Shown here piece after piece: positions 52,738 to 61,129 of a stretch of 64,000 nt of DNA (its first letter is position 1; every line of letters begins with the position of its first letter). Under the pieces are notes generated by a model. The model was not told the origin of the DNA. It worked only from the letters and a program-made list of their open reading frames with translations, and searched no databases. The DNA comes from Tistrella mobilis (GTDB lineage Bacteria > Pseudomonadota > Alphaproteobacteria > Tistrellales > Tistrellaceae), in contig NZ_JBBIAB010000002.1 in the NCBI RefSeq assembly GCF_039634785.1, forward strand, positions 186,001-250,000, in the 5' to 3' direction. Both the position numbers and the translations under genes were made by a program.

Positions 52738-52924
52738 CCCGTGATCCTCCAGAGGGGTGAGGGGCCCAGCATGACGACCCGGCCGGCGGCGGGCCAGAGG
52801 CTGGTAAACCGTCGTCGCCCGGCAGCCACGTGGCCGCTGCATCCGGCCCGGCCCCGATCGAAGATGCGCGCTGCGCAGGCGCGCAGATTTCTGCGCCCGC
52901 GCCCCTTTGTCGAACCCGGGAGTC

Positions 52925-53302
52925 ATGATGATGCAGACCACCACCGACATGATGGCCGCCTGGCGCCAGACCGGCGGCGTTCCGTCCGCCGCCGGCCGCC
53001 GGATCGGCGCAACCTGCATTGATGTCGATGCATCGGTTTCCGCCGCGGCAGTGACCTTCCGCATGCCCGGCTGCGCGGCGGAGAATTACATCGATGCCGA
53101 TGCATCTGTCTCGGCGTCGTCGTCCAGCTATCGCGGCCCGCTGTGCTGGAACATCGATGCCGATGCATCTGTTTCTGCCGCGGCAGTGACCTTCCGCGTG
53201 CCCGGCTGCGTGGCGGAGGAGTACATCGATGTCGATGCATCTGTTTCCGCCGCCGCGATCAGCTGGCATGGCGGCGTGTGCCGCCCCGCGGGCGCTGCCT
53301 GA
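52925..53302 (+). CDS. Candidate multi-core lanthipeptide precursor with four repeats
   Basis: 125 residues (start among three ATGs at 52925-52933; a GGGAG lies just before). The leader MMMQTTTDMMAAWRQTGG shares WRQTGG with the smaller candidate. After VPSAAGRRIGATC come four units starting ID(V/A)DASVSA at residues 32, 56, 77 and 101, each ending with one Cys (C50, C74, C95, C119) and rich in Ser/Thr. Units 1 and 3 are nearly identical in DNA, 135 bases apart, showing recent duplication of a two-unit block. Each unit could be dehydrated and cyclised by the LanM to give several ring peptides. The D-x-D-x-S pattern might instead bind a metal ion. Confidence 0.75.
   Translation: MMMQTTTDMMAAWRQTGGVPSAAGRRIGATCIDVDASVSAAAVTFRMPGCAAENYIDADASVSASSSSYRGPLCWNIDADASVSAAAVTFRVPGCVAEEYIDVDASVSAAAISWHGGVCRPAGAA
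53018..53299 (+). repeat. Four coding repeats in the precursor gene
   Basis: Units at 53018-53089, 53090-53152, 53153-53224 and 53225-53299 (72, 63, 72 and 75 bases). Each opens with ATCGATG(T/C)CGATGCATC or TGATG variant. Units 1 and 3 share the run GCCGCGGCAGTGACCTTCCG, at a period of 135 bases. Confidence 0.85.
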
Positions 53303-53420
53303 CCGGATCGCCCGCCGGCCCGACGACGGCGCCGGCCGTCTCGCGGGCCGCTGCCCCGATTGCGCCGTCACCGCCCGCCTGCCAGGATCGGGATCCACCC
53401 CATCCGGAGGGCCGGCATCC

Positions 53421-53591
53421 ATGACCGAGGCGCGCAAGGCGAAGCTGAAGGCACTGCGTGAGACCATCCAGGCCGCCATTGCCGAGGGCGACGGTGTCGG
53501 CGAAGACGAGATGGATCGCCTGCTGGATGCCGAACAGGAGCGGCTGCGCAAGGCGCCGGCACGAACGGCAGCAGGTCTGGCAGGCAGGTAG
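53421..53591 (+). pseudogene. ParD-like C-terminal fragment
   Basis: 56 codons, with CGGAGGG upstream of the ATG. The segment KLKALRETIQAAIAEG almost repeats RLKALRDTIQAAIAEG of the ParD protein encoded 260 bases downstream. The N-terminal DNA-binding domain is missing, so it looks like a truncated duplicate, although it could still be translated and bind ParE. It may be a decoy antitoxin or only debris. Confidence 0.5.
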
Positions 53592-53682
53592 GCGCAAGGG
53601 GCTTGCGGTTCGATGCTATTAATTGTGCAAAAACTGACATCCTGTTAGGATTGAAGGCCAATCCTCCGGAGGGTCAGCTCCC

Positions 53683-53934
53683 ATGAACGTGTCGATCGGT
53701 GCGCGCTGGGAAAGTTTCGTCGACAGCGTGGTCGAGGAAGGCCGCTATGCCTCGGCCAGTGAGGTGGTGCGCGAAGGCCTGCGCCTGGTGGAAGAGCGCG
53801 AGGCCAGGCTGAAGGCGTTGCGCGACACCATTCAGGCGGCGATCGCCGAAGGCGGAGAGAACAGTGCTGATGATGCCCGCCGGGCAATCGCTGCGGCGGT
53901 GGCGGAGATCGGATCCGATCAGGGCTCACGCTGA
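53683..53934 (+). CDS. parD: ParD-family antitoxin
   Basis: 83 residues. MNVSIGARWESFVDSVVEEGRYASASEVVREGLRLVEEREARLKAL is the ParD/CopG ribbon-helix-helix domain with the typical GRYASASEVVREGLRLLEERE core. The acidic C-terminus neutralises ParE. The ATG at 53683 follows GGAGGGTCAG. The gene ends directly before the toxin start (TGA, then GTG). An AT-rich stretch at 53615-53650 (TGCTATTAATTGTGCAAAAAC) is probably the promoter and operator. Confidence 0.88.
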   Translation: MNVSIGARWESFVDSVVEEGRYASASEVVREGLRLVEEREARLKALRDTIQAAIAEGGENSADDARRAIAAAVAEIGSDQGSR

Positions 53935-54249
53935 GTGCCGCGCCTGATTCTGTTGACCCCAGCCGTGCGGGAATTAGCGGCGATCGCGGCTTATGTGATG
54001 CAGCGAAGCCAGGATGCGGCGATGGCCGAAGCCTTCGCCGCTGATCTGGTGATGAAGTGCGAGCATCTGGCCAGCCTGCCCGGCCAGATGGGCCGGCCCC
54101 GGCCCGAGCTGGCCGCAGGCTTGCGCAGCTTTGTCCATCGCGGCTATGTCATCTTCTTCCGCTATATCGACGACCGGTTCGAGGTGGTGACCGTGCTGGA
54201 AGGCCATCGCGACATCGACGGGCATTTTTTTGAAGAGCTGCCGCTCTGA
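53935..54249 (+). CDS. parE: ParE/RelE-family toxin
   Basis: 104 residues from a GTG that immediately follows the parD stop. It has LILLTPAVRELAAIAAYVMQRSQDAAMAEAFAADL, then LASLPGQMGRPRPELAAGLRSFVHRGYVIFFRYIDDRFEVVTVLEGHRDID, the strand order of ParE toxins, which poison DNA gyrase. Co-transcribed with parD. It is a different lineage from the toxin at 45721. Confidence 0.87.
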   Translation: MPRLILLTPAVRELAAIAAYVMQRSQDAAMAEAFAADLVMKCEHLASLPGQMGRPRPELAAGLRSFVHRGYVIFFRYIDDRFEVVTVLEGHRDIDGHFFEELPL

Positions 54250-54257
54250 GGGCGCGT

Positions 54258-56081
54258 TTGGCCGCAGCCCTGATGGCGCTGGTGCTGACGGCCGGCGGTG
54301 CCGGGGCGGCCGGGACGGTGCGGCCGGAGATCTGGCCGGTGCCGGCGCGGGCGCTGGCGGCCGATCCGGTGCTGGAGGCGCGGATCGATGCCCTTCTGGG
54401 CCGGATGACGCTGGAGGAAAAGGTCGGCCAGACGATCATGGCCGATGTGGCGGAGGTGACCCCCGCCGATCTGGCGCGCTGGCCGCTGGGGGCGCTGTTC
54501 GCCGGGGGCAATTCCTCCCCCGGCGGGACCGGGCTGGTGCCGCGCGAGCGCTGGCTGGCGACGGCGGATGCCTATCATGCGGCATCGCTGGCACGCAGCG
54601 GCATTCCGGTGATCTGGGGCACCGATGCGGTGCACGGCCACAACCGGCTGATCGGCGCCACGGTCTTTCCGCACAACATCGCGCTGGGGGCCGCGGGCGA
54701 CCCTGATCTGGTGCGCCGGGTGGGCCGGGCGATCGCGGCCGAGGTGGCGGCGACCGGCCTGGACCAGAGCTTCGGCCCGACGCTGGCGGTGGCCCGCGAT
54801 GCCCGCTGGGGGCGTGCCTATGAAAGCTTCGGCAGCGACCCCGCTTTGGTCGCGCGGCTGGCGGGGGCGGCGATCGAAGGGTTACAGGGGCCGGTGGGAG
54901 CCGATTTCCTGCAAGATGGCCGGGTGATCGCCACCGCCAAGCATTTCATCGGCGATGGCGGCACCACCAAAGGCATTGATCGCGGCGATACGCAACTGCC
55001 AGAAGTTGCGCTGCGCGACATCCACGGCGCCGGCTATCCGCCGGCCCTGGCCGCCGGGGTGCAGATGGTGATGGCCTCGTTTTCATCGTGGAACGGCGCC
55101 GCGCTGCACGGCCATCACGGGCTGCTGACCCGGGTGCTGAAGGATCGGATGGGCTTCGACGGCATCCTGCTGGGCGATTGGGACGGCCATGCCGCGCTGC
55201 CGGGCTGCACCCCGGGCAGCTGCCCCGCGGCGATGACCGCCGGGCTGGACATGTTCATGGCCGCCACCGACTGGCGGGGGCTGTTTCAGGATACGGTCCG
55301 GCGCGTGCAGACCGGCGAAATCCCGGCGGCGCGGCTGGAGGATGCGGTGCGGCGGATCCTGCGGGTCAAGCTGCGCTATGGGCTGTTCGACCGGCCCGCC
55401 CCGTCGGAACGCGCCGCCGGCCTGCCCGAACCGGGGGCCGCAGCCCATCGCGCCCTGGCGCGCGAGGCGGTGCGCCGCAGCCTGGTCTTGATGAAGAATG
55501 CCGGCGATCTGCTGCCCTTGCCCGCCGATATCCGCGTGGGCGTGACGGGGCCCGGCGCCGATGATATCGGCATGCAATCCGGCGGCTGGACGCTGGACTG
55601 GCAGGGCGGCACCGGCCGCAACGACCTGTTCCCCGGCGCGACCTCGATCTTCGGCGGGATCGCGCAGGCCGTGACCCGTGCCGGCGGCAGCGCCGAACTG
55701 GCGCCCGACGGCCGCTTCGCCACCCGCCCGGACGTGGTGATCGCCGTCTTCGGCGAAACCCCCTATGCCGAAATGGCCGGCGACCGCCCGGATCTGGATT
55801 TCGGCCGCAGCGACGGCGGCCGGGCACAGGCGATGCTGCAAAATCTGAAGGCAGCGGGCCTGCCGGTCGTCAGCGTCTTCCTGTCGGGCCGGCCCCTGTT
55901 CGTGGGCCCTGAACTGGCGGCATCGGACGCCTTCGTTCTGGCCTGGCTGCCCGGCAGCGAGGGCGCGGGCGTGTCGGACGTGCTGTTCCGGACGGCCGAC
56001 GGCACCATCGCCCATCCCGTCACGGGCCGTCTGCCGATGGCCTGGCCGATGGAGGGCGAAGAGGTCCGGATTCCGGAATGA
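54258..56081 (+). CDS. Glycoside hydrolase family 3, exported beta-glucosidase/exoglucanase
   Basis: 607 residues. A signal peptide (LAAALMALVLTAGGAGAAG) suggests periplasmic export. The GH3 barrel has MTLEEKVGQTIM, IPVIWGTDAVHGHN, DQSFGPTLAVARDARWGRAYESFG, KHFIGDGGT and MVMASFSSWNGAALHGH; the nucleophile Asp is in FDGILLGDWDGH. The second domain (IRVGVTGPGADDIGMQSGGWTLDWQG) completes the active site as in exo-1,3/1,4-glucanases. The start is uncertain: the TTG at 54258 has GAGGG upstream; an ATG at 54273 would shorten the signal peptide. It follows parE by eight bases. Confidence 0.87.
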   Translation: MAAALMALVLTAGGAGAAGTVRPEIWPVPARALAADPVLEARIDALLGRMTLEEKVGQTIMADVAEVTPADLARWPLGALFAGGNSSPGGTGLVPRERWLATADAYHAASLARSGIPVIWGTDAVHGHNRLIGATVFPHNIALGAAGDPDLVRRVGRAIAAEVAATGLDQSFGPTLAVARDARWGRAYESFGSDPALVARLAGAAIEGLQGPVGADFLQDGRVIATAKHFIGDGGTTKGIDRGDTQLPEVALRDIHGAGYPPALAAGVQMVMASFSSWNGAALHGHHGLLTRVLKDRMGFDGILLGDWDGHAALPGCTPGSCPAAMTAGLDMFMAATDWRGLFQDTVRRVQTGEIPAARLEDAVRRILRVKLRYGLFDRPAPSERAAGLPEPGAAAHRALAREAVRRSLVLMKNAGDLLPLPADIRVGVTGPGADDIGMQSGGWTLDWQGGTGRNDLFPGATSIFGGIAQAVTRAGGSAELAPDGRFATRPDVVIAVFGETPYAEMAGDRPDLDFGRSDGGRAQAMLQNLKAAGLPVVSVFLSGRPLFVGPELAASDAFVLAWLPGSEGAGVSDVLFRTADGTIAHPVTGRLPMAWPMEGEEVRIPE

Positions 56082-56095
56082 GGATGCTAATTCTC

Positions 56096-56114
56096 GCTAT
56101 TGATAATCATTCTC
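56096..56114. promoter_or_regulatory. Fur box upstream of fecI
   Basis: GCTATTGATAATCATTCTC matches 16 of 19 positions of the classic Fur consensus GATAATGATAATCATTATC. It lies 55 bases before the sigma factor ATG, so iron repression of the FecI/FecR pair is expected. Confidence 0.8.
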
Positions 56115-56168
56115 AAAAGAGGCACAGTCGCTGACGGCGAGAGCCCCCATGATTACCGGAGCGGCGGC

Positions 56169-56681
56169 ATGACGCTCGATCAACTGCTCGTCGACAGCCA
56201 GACGGAACTGAGGCGCTATCTGAGACAGCGCTTCGGATGCGACATGCTGGCGGCAGAGGCCGTGCAGGACGCCTGCGTCCGGCTGTCGGGCACGGCCCGG
56301 CCGGCGATCGGGACGGTGCGTCATCCGCGTGCCTATATCTTCCGGGTCGCGACCAATATCGCACTCGACATCCTGCGTCGCGAAACGCGCGAACGCCGCC
56401 GGTTCGTTGCGCTGGACGATGCGCCCGAGGCGGTGGAGGTGCCGGTGCCGTCGGTGGAACGCAGCATCGAGCAGCGTGAACGCCTGGCCCTGCTGCGCGG
56501 TGCCATCGACGAGCTGCCGCCACGCTGTCGCGAGGTTTTCGTGCTCCACAAGCTCGACGGGCTGAGCCATACCGATGTCGCCGACCGGCTGGGGATCAGC
56601 CGCAACATGGTGGAGAAGCACGTCATCCGCGCCATGCGCCATTTCCGGGACCGTCTGGACGCCGCCGGCCATGAGAGCTGA
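56169..56681 (+). CDS. FecI-type ECF sigma factor
   Basis: 170 residues. Region 2: ELRRYLRQRFGCDMLAAEAVQDACVRLSG and HPRAYIFRVATNIALDILRRETRERRRF. Region 4: LPPRCREVFVLHKLDGLSHTDVADRLGISRNMVEKHVIRAMRHFRDRL. Both are typical FecI signatures. FecI sigma factors switch on TonB-dependent siderophore or haem receptors when released by FecR. The ATG at 56169 has GGAG upstream. A Fur box precedes it. Confidence 0.88.
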   Translation: MTLDQLLVDSQTELRRYLRQRFGCDMLAAEAVQDACVRLSGTARPAIGTVRHPRAYIFRVATNIALDILRRETRERRRFVALDDAPEAVEVPVPSVERSIEQRERLALLRGAIDELPPRCREVFVLHKLDGLSHTDVADRLGISRNMVEKHVIRAMRHFRDRLDAAGHES

Positions 56682-56803
56682 GACGGCGGCGGCCGCCCGC
56701 CGGTTGCTTGCGGTGATCCGGACCTTCCGCTAGAACTTGGAGCCGCCGGACCCGCGCCCCCCTTGCCGGGTCCGCCACCAGTAAGGGCGGCGACGACGAG
56801 GGC

Positions 56804-57823
56804 ATGGCCGGCGAGCATTCCTCTCCCCAAGGCGACGGACAAGACGGCCGGCCGGCTCCTGTCGACGAGGAGCAGGGCTGGGAACTCTATGCCCGCGCCA
56901 CCTCGGGCGATGACCCCGACGGCCGCGCAGCCCGTGCCTGGGCCGATTGGCGGCGCCTGTCTCCCGCTCACGAAACCATCGCCCGCCGCATCGAAAGCGT
57001 GTGGTCGGACGCAGACGCCCTGGCGGTGGAGGTGGCCGACCGGCCGGCAGAGGGGCGGCAGCGGCGTGCTGCCGTGGTGCTCAAGGCGCTGGCCGCATCG
57101 GTGCTGGCGGCGGCGGTGATCGGCTATGGCGCGCTCGCCACCCGCGGCCATTGGCAGGGGGCGATCCGGAGCCTGACCCATGATGTCGCAACCGGCGTGG
57201 GCGAGCGGCGCGAGCTGCTGCTGGCCGATGGCAGCCGCATGATGCTGGATGCGGCCTCGGCCGTGGATCTTGCCATGGCGGGCGAGCGGCGCGATGTGAT
57301 CCTGGCCCGTGGCCGGCTGCTGGTGGACGTGGCCCGCGATCCCGACCGTCCCTTCACCGTGACCGCCGGCACGGTTCGCGCCATGGTGCTGGGTACCAGT
57401 TTCACGGTGGAGCGCCGGCCCAGCGGCACGGTCTCGGTCGCCGTGCTTCGTGGCCGGGTACAGGTGGCGGTTCCTCACGAGCGGCCTGAAGACCCCGGCC
57501 GCTACCCGCTGGGGCCGGGGGACCGGCTGACCTTCGGGCATGGCGACGTGGCGCTGGACCGGATCGATCCCGACCGGATCGCAGCCTGGACCCGCGGCGT
57601 GCTGCTGATCGACGGCCGCCGGCTGGATGATGCGGTGGCGATGATCGATGCCTATCGCGGCGGCGCCAGTTTCATCCCCGAGGCCGATCTGGCCGGCATG
57701 CGGGTGAGCGCCAGCCTCAATCTCGACGGCGGCGGCGATGCCGCACTCGACCGCCTGGCGGCGGCGCTGGGCCTGGTGGCACACCACCTGCCGGGCGGGC
57801 CGGTGGTGATTACGCGTCGATAA
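56804..57823 (+). CDS. FecR-family anti-sigma/signal transducer
   Basis: 339 residues. The N-terminal DUF4880-like anti-sigma part (GWELYARATSGDDPDGRAARAWADWRRLSPAHETIARRIESVW) is followed by one membrane helix (VLKALAASVLAAAVIGYGALA, about 92-112) and the periplasmic FecR domain (ELLLADGSRMMLDAASAVDLAMAGERRDVILARGRLLVDVARDPDRPFTV), then a C-terminal STN-like segment. No TonB-dependent receptor follows, which is unusual for this family; the target must lie elsewhere. Confidence 0.87.
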   Translation: MAGEHSSPQGDGQDGRPAPVDEEQGWELYARATSGDDPDGRAARAWADWRRLSPAHETIARRIESVWSDADALAVEVADRPAEGRQRRAAVVLKALAASVLAAAVIGYGALATRGHWQGAIRSLTHDVATGVGERRELLLADGSRMMLDAASAVDLAMAGERRDVILARGRLLVDVARDPDRPFTVTAGTVRAMVLGTSFTVERRPSGTVSVAVLRGRVQVAVPHERPEDPGRYPLGPGDRLTFGHGDVALDRIDPDRIAAWTRGVLLIDGRRLDDAVAMIDAYRGGASFIPEADLAGMRVSASLNLDGGGDAALDRLAAALGLVAHHLPGGPVVITRR

Positions 57824-58125
57824 TTGCAGTGCTCCGACGAAATATATCGGGAATGCAGGCACTTAAGAACCTGAAATTCATGCAATGGTTCGCTTTCGGT
57901 TGCCGATACGACCCTGAGGAAATCATCCAGGCATAAATTTCTACTAAAACGGGATAATTTTCCGTTAAAATATATTATAAGGCGCATCGTGCAGGTCGCA
58001 GGAAGCCATGCAATGGTATGGTAACGTGATGACGTATGCATTTGTTCATGCGATATGGGTTTCCAAAATTACCTTTTTAGGCGATCATCCCCGAATATAC
58101 CAATGGGCTGGGGCGAAGGTTGCCG
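57824..58125. promoter_or_regulatory. AT-rich intergenic region before the tubulin-like operon
   Basis: 302 bases, markedly AT-richer than the rest of the window. A small inverted repeat (AACGG/CCGTT with AATTTT between) spans about 57946-57970 and may end fecR transcription. TATATTATAAGG right after it is a possible -10. The base composition suggests transfer or strong regulation. No gene is convincing here. Confidence 0.45.
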
Positions 58126-61122
58126 ATGGCAAATCATTTCGTAATCGGTATCGGTGGTACTGGCGGTCGCGTTATCAGATCGTTACGTAAAAGAATCTTC
58201 CAGGATTTCGGCGGCCACCGGATCCCGGATGTCGGCCTGGAGTATCTGTATGTCGACTCCAGCGACGAGATGATGAGCCTGGACGACAAGAGCTGGGTGG
58301 TGCTGGGCACCAATGTCCAGCTGCGCCCGGCCAGCCAGCTGAAGATCGGCAAGCAGGATCTGACGTCGCGCCTGGCCAGCCTGGACAATTATCCCGGCAT
58401 CCAGCCCTGGATCGGCGATCGCAAGCTGTGGGACCAGGTGCCGTCGAACGTGGTCAGTGCCGGGGCCGGCGGGCAGCGCCGGCGGCTGGGACGGTTTCTG
58501 TTCGCCTGCAATGCCGAGGCCTTCCGCGACAAGGTTCTGCACCTGACCCGCGAACTGACCGAACGGCATCAGCAGCTGGGCGTCACCTATCACGTGGTCT
58601 GCGGCCTGGCCGGCGGCACCGGCAGCGGCGCCGTGGTCGATGTGGTCGCCCAGCTGCTCGACAAATCCACCAGCCAGCAGGACCGGGTGGTGGTCTATGC
58701 GATCCTGCCCGATGCCAACCCGCAGCCCAACTGGGACAACGGCTCGTATCACGCCAACGGCTATGCCGCGCTGATGGAGCTGAACGCGATGATGCTGGGC
58801 CAGTACCGGCCCTTCGACATCTGCGGGTCGGGCAAACGCATCCTCTGCCAGGAAGACCGTTTCAAGGGCGTGTACGTCGTTACCAACGAGAACGAGCGCG
58901 GCCGGGCGGTGAATGTGCAGCAGGAGCTGCCGATGATCGTGTCGGACTATCTGTTCGACAAGATCACCGCCGTCGGCGGGTCGCCGGCCGAGACGCTGGA
59001 AAATCACGGCGCCGACCCCGAAAAGGTGCCCGGCACCGACATCCCGGCGCGGGCGCGCAACTTCTTCGCCTTCGGCATCAAACGCGTGGCGGTGCCCGAG
59101 GAAGAGATCACCGAATTCCTGAGCTACCGCTTCGCCCGGGCGGCGCTGCGCCAGCTGCGCTACAACAACTGGAGCGACGCGTTCGGTTTCCGCGACGAGG
59201 CCCCGGACCGCAATTACGACCAGATCGCCCGCAATGCCGACAACCAGGCCCGGTGGCGGGTGACCGCCGACCATTTCCTGGGCGTGGTGCCGGTGCTGGA
59301 GCAGGATATCGAGGCCGCGCGCCTGGGCTATTGGGAAAGTTCCATCGAAAGCGAATGGGGCGTGTTCAGCGCCCGCACGGCACCGGCGGTGGCCGAGCTG
59401 GAAAAATCCCGCACCTTCGACGAGCTGCGCAACCAGTTCGACGAGGAATACCGGTCCGCCTATCGCGGCGAAGGCGTGACCAAATATTACGACGTTCGCG
59501 GCAAGGGCCGTGCCGATACCGCCCGTTTCATCGTGCGCGGCATCGAGCGCGAGATGATCGCCCGCTGGCAGGACGGCACCTATTCGCTGACCGATCTCGT
59601 TTCAATCATCCAACGGTTGCGGGCGGATATCGAGGAACGTCTGTCGCGCACCGATGAGGTGCTGCGGACGCTGCGCGAGGACATCCGCGACGCCGAAAAC
59701 GAGCTGGTCGGCCTGATGGCGGGCTGGAGCAGCCTGGGGATGATCACCCGGCCGCTGCGCTGGCGGACGACCTATGAGCGCTACACCGTGGTCTGCACCC
59801 TGCTCTACCGCTTCCAGACCGAGGTGGAGGCGGTGACCTATGGCCAGGGGCTGATGCGCCAGACGGCCAACGAGCTGATCGGCCTGGAAGGGGCGATCAA
59901 CCGTGCCCTGTCGCGCTTCGACGACGAGATGGAGCAGCTGGGCAAGGAAATCGATGCCCGGCTGAACGATCGCCATGCCGGCGATCTGACCAATGTCTTC
60001 GTCAAGTTCTACGACCCCGGGCGGGTGAAGGAGGTCGTCGACCGGCTGTGCATCAACCCGGATGCGATGAAGGCGCTGGCCCAGCATGTCCGCGAGGCCC
60101 TGCTGGGGGCGGAGCGTCTGGGCGACGATCCACGCTTCGAGCTGCTGAACGAATCGCTGGTGCGCGGCGCGCTGTCGAGTGTCGTTCGCCAGGTTGCGGC
60201 CGAAGAGGCCAAGGCCGCCCATGACGCCAATGTCGAGCTGGATCGGGACCGGATCCTGAACGTGTCGCTGATCCGCCGGCTGCGCGACCGTTTCGGCGCC
60301 AACGACCACGAACTGACCAAATTCGCCGTCGATCTGGTCAATGCCGCCGGCGTCTTCGCCCCGTTCAACGCGGTGGAGCGTGGCAAGACCGGCCCGGCCG
60401 CCGGTGCCGGATCGGGCGAGATGGCGGTGCGGCCGTCGATCATCGTCAACCGCCCGGCAGCGCCCGATCATGCCGAATTCCTGAGCCGGCTGGACCAGGC
60501 CTTCCAGGCCGCCAGCACCGATCTGCTGCCGCCCCAGGCCTATAGCGCCCGGCCGCATGAACTGTCGATCATTTCGTTCGTCGGCAATTTCCCGCTCAGG
60601 CATCTGGGGATCCTGGGCCAGCTGCGCGACCGCTATAACAGGCGCATGCAGGACAAGGGCGATGTCGCCCGGCTGGAACTGCACACCGAGGACGCCGCCG
60701 CCGAACTGCCCGACCTGTTCATCGCCGAGGCCGGCGGATTGAACAGCCTGCCCTGGCTGATCCTTGCCGATCAGCTGCAGGTGATGAAGGTGGTGACCAA
60801 CAGCCGCGGCGTGGCCGAGGTGGTGGCCGAAACCAACCGACCCGACGGCCTGCCCAATGACGACATCGTGCTGGGCAAGAACCCGTTCACCGCCCATGAG
60901 CGGATCAGATATGCCGAACTGATCCAGATCCGCGACCACTGCAAGCGGCTGCTGGACACGGATTACCGCCATATGGATGCCCGCCGGGAGCTGCGTGCCG
61001 GGATCGTGAAGCGGCTGGAGGATGTGGCCGCGTCGGAACCCGACGGCCGGCGCAGCGAACTTTATCGCCTGCACCGCGCGGCGGCGCAGGAAACTTTCGA
61101 GAAGATCCTGAACGTGGAGTGA
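58126..61122 (+). CDS. Large bacterial tubulin-like (Tubulin_2 type) GTPase
   Basis: 998 residues. The N-terminal Rossmann-like GTPase has a T1 loop GIGGTGGRVIRSL (8-20), a T3-like SAGAGGQRRRLGR (111-123) and the tubulin/FtsZ signature GLAGGTGSGAVVDVV (160-174, core GGTGSG). About 600-700 further residues are mainly helical, with a likely coiled coil (RLRADIEERLSRTDEVLRTLREDI). It may polymerise or act as a GTP-dependent scaffold. It heads an operon with a zinc-ribbon membrane protein 8 bases downstream and a vWA protein. The ATG at 58126 follows GAAGG. Such proteins are known mainly from uncharacterised vWA-linked operons. Confidence 0.82.
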   Translation: MANHFVIGIGGTGGRVIRSLRKRIFQDFGGHRIPDVGLEYLYVDSSDEMMSLDDKSWVVLGTNVQLRPASQLKIGKQDLTSRLASLDNYPGIQPWIGDRKLWDQVPSNVVSAGAGGQRRRLGRFLFACNAEAFRDKVLHLTRELTERHQQLGVTYHVVCGLAGGTGSGAVVDVVAQLLDKSTSQQDRVVVYAILPDANPQPNWDNGSYHANGYAALMELNAMMLGQYRPFDICGSGKRILCQEDRFKGVYVVTNENERGRAVNVQQELPMIVSDYLFDKITAVGGSPAETLENHGADPEKVPGTDIPARARNFFAFGIKRVAVPEEEITEFLSYRFARAALRQLRYNNWSDAFGFRDEAPDRNYDQIARNADNQARWRVTADHFLGVVPVLEQDIEAARLGYWESSIESEWGVFSARTAPAVAELEKSRTFDELRNQFDEEYRSAYRGEGVTKYYDVRGKGRADTARFIVRGIEREMIARWQDGTYSLTDLVSIIQRLRADIEERLSRTDEVLRTLREDIRDAENELVGLMAGWSSLGMITRPLRWRTTYERYTVVCTLLYRFQTEVEAVTYGQGLMRQTANELIGLEGAINRALSRFDDEMEQLGKEIDARLNDRHAGDLTNVFVKFYDPGRVKEVVDRLCINPDAMKALAQHVREALLGAERLGDDPRFELLNESLVRGALSSVVRQVAAEEAKAAHDANVELDRDRILNVSLIRRLRDRFGANDHELTKFAVDLVNAAGVFAPFNAVERGKTGPAAGAGSGEMAVRPSIIVNRPAAPDHAEFLSRLDQAFQAASTDLLPPQAYSARPHELSIISFVGNFPLRHLGILGQLRDRYNRRMQDKGDVARLELHTEDAAAELPDLFIAEAGGLNSLPWLILADQLQVMKVVTNSRGVAEVVAETNRPDGLPNDDIVLGKNPFTAHERIRYAELIQIRDHCKRLLDTDYRHMDARRELRAGIVKRLEDVAASEPDGRRSELYRLHRAAAQETFEKILNVE

Positions 61123-61129
61123 CCGGCCG

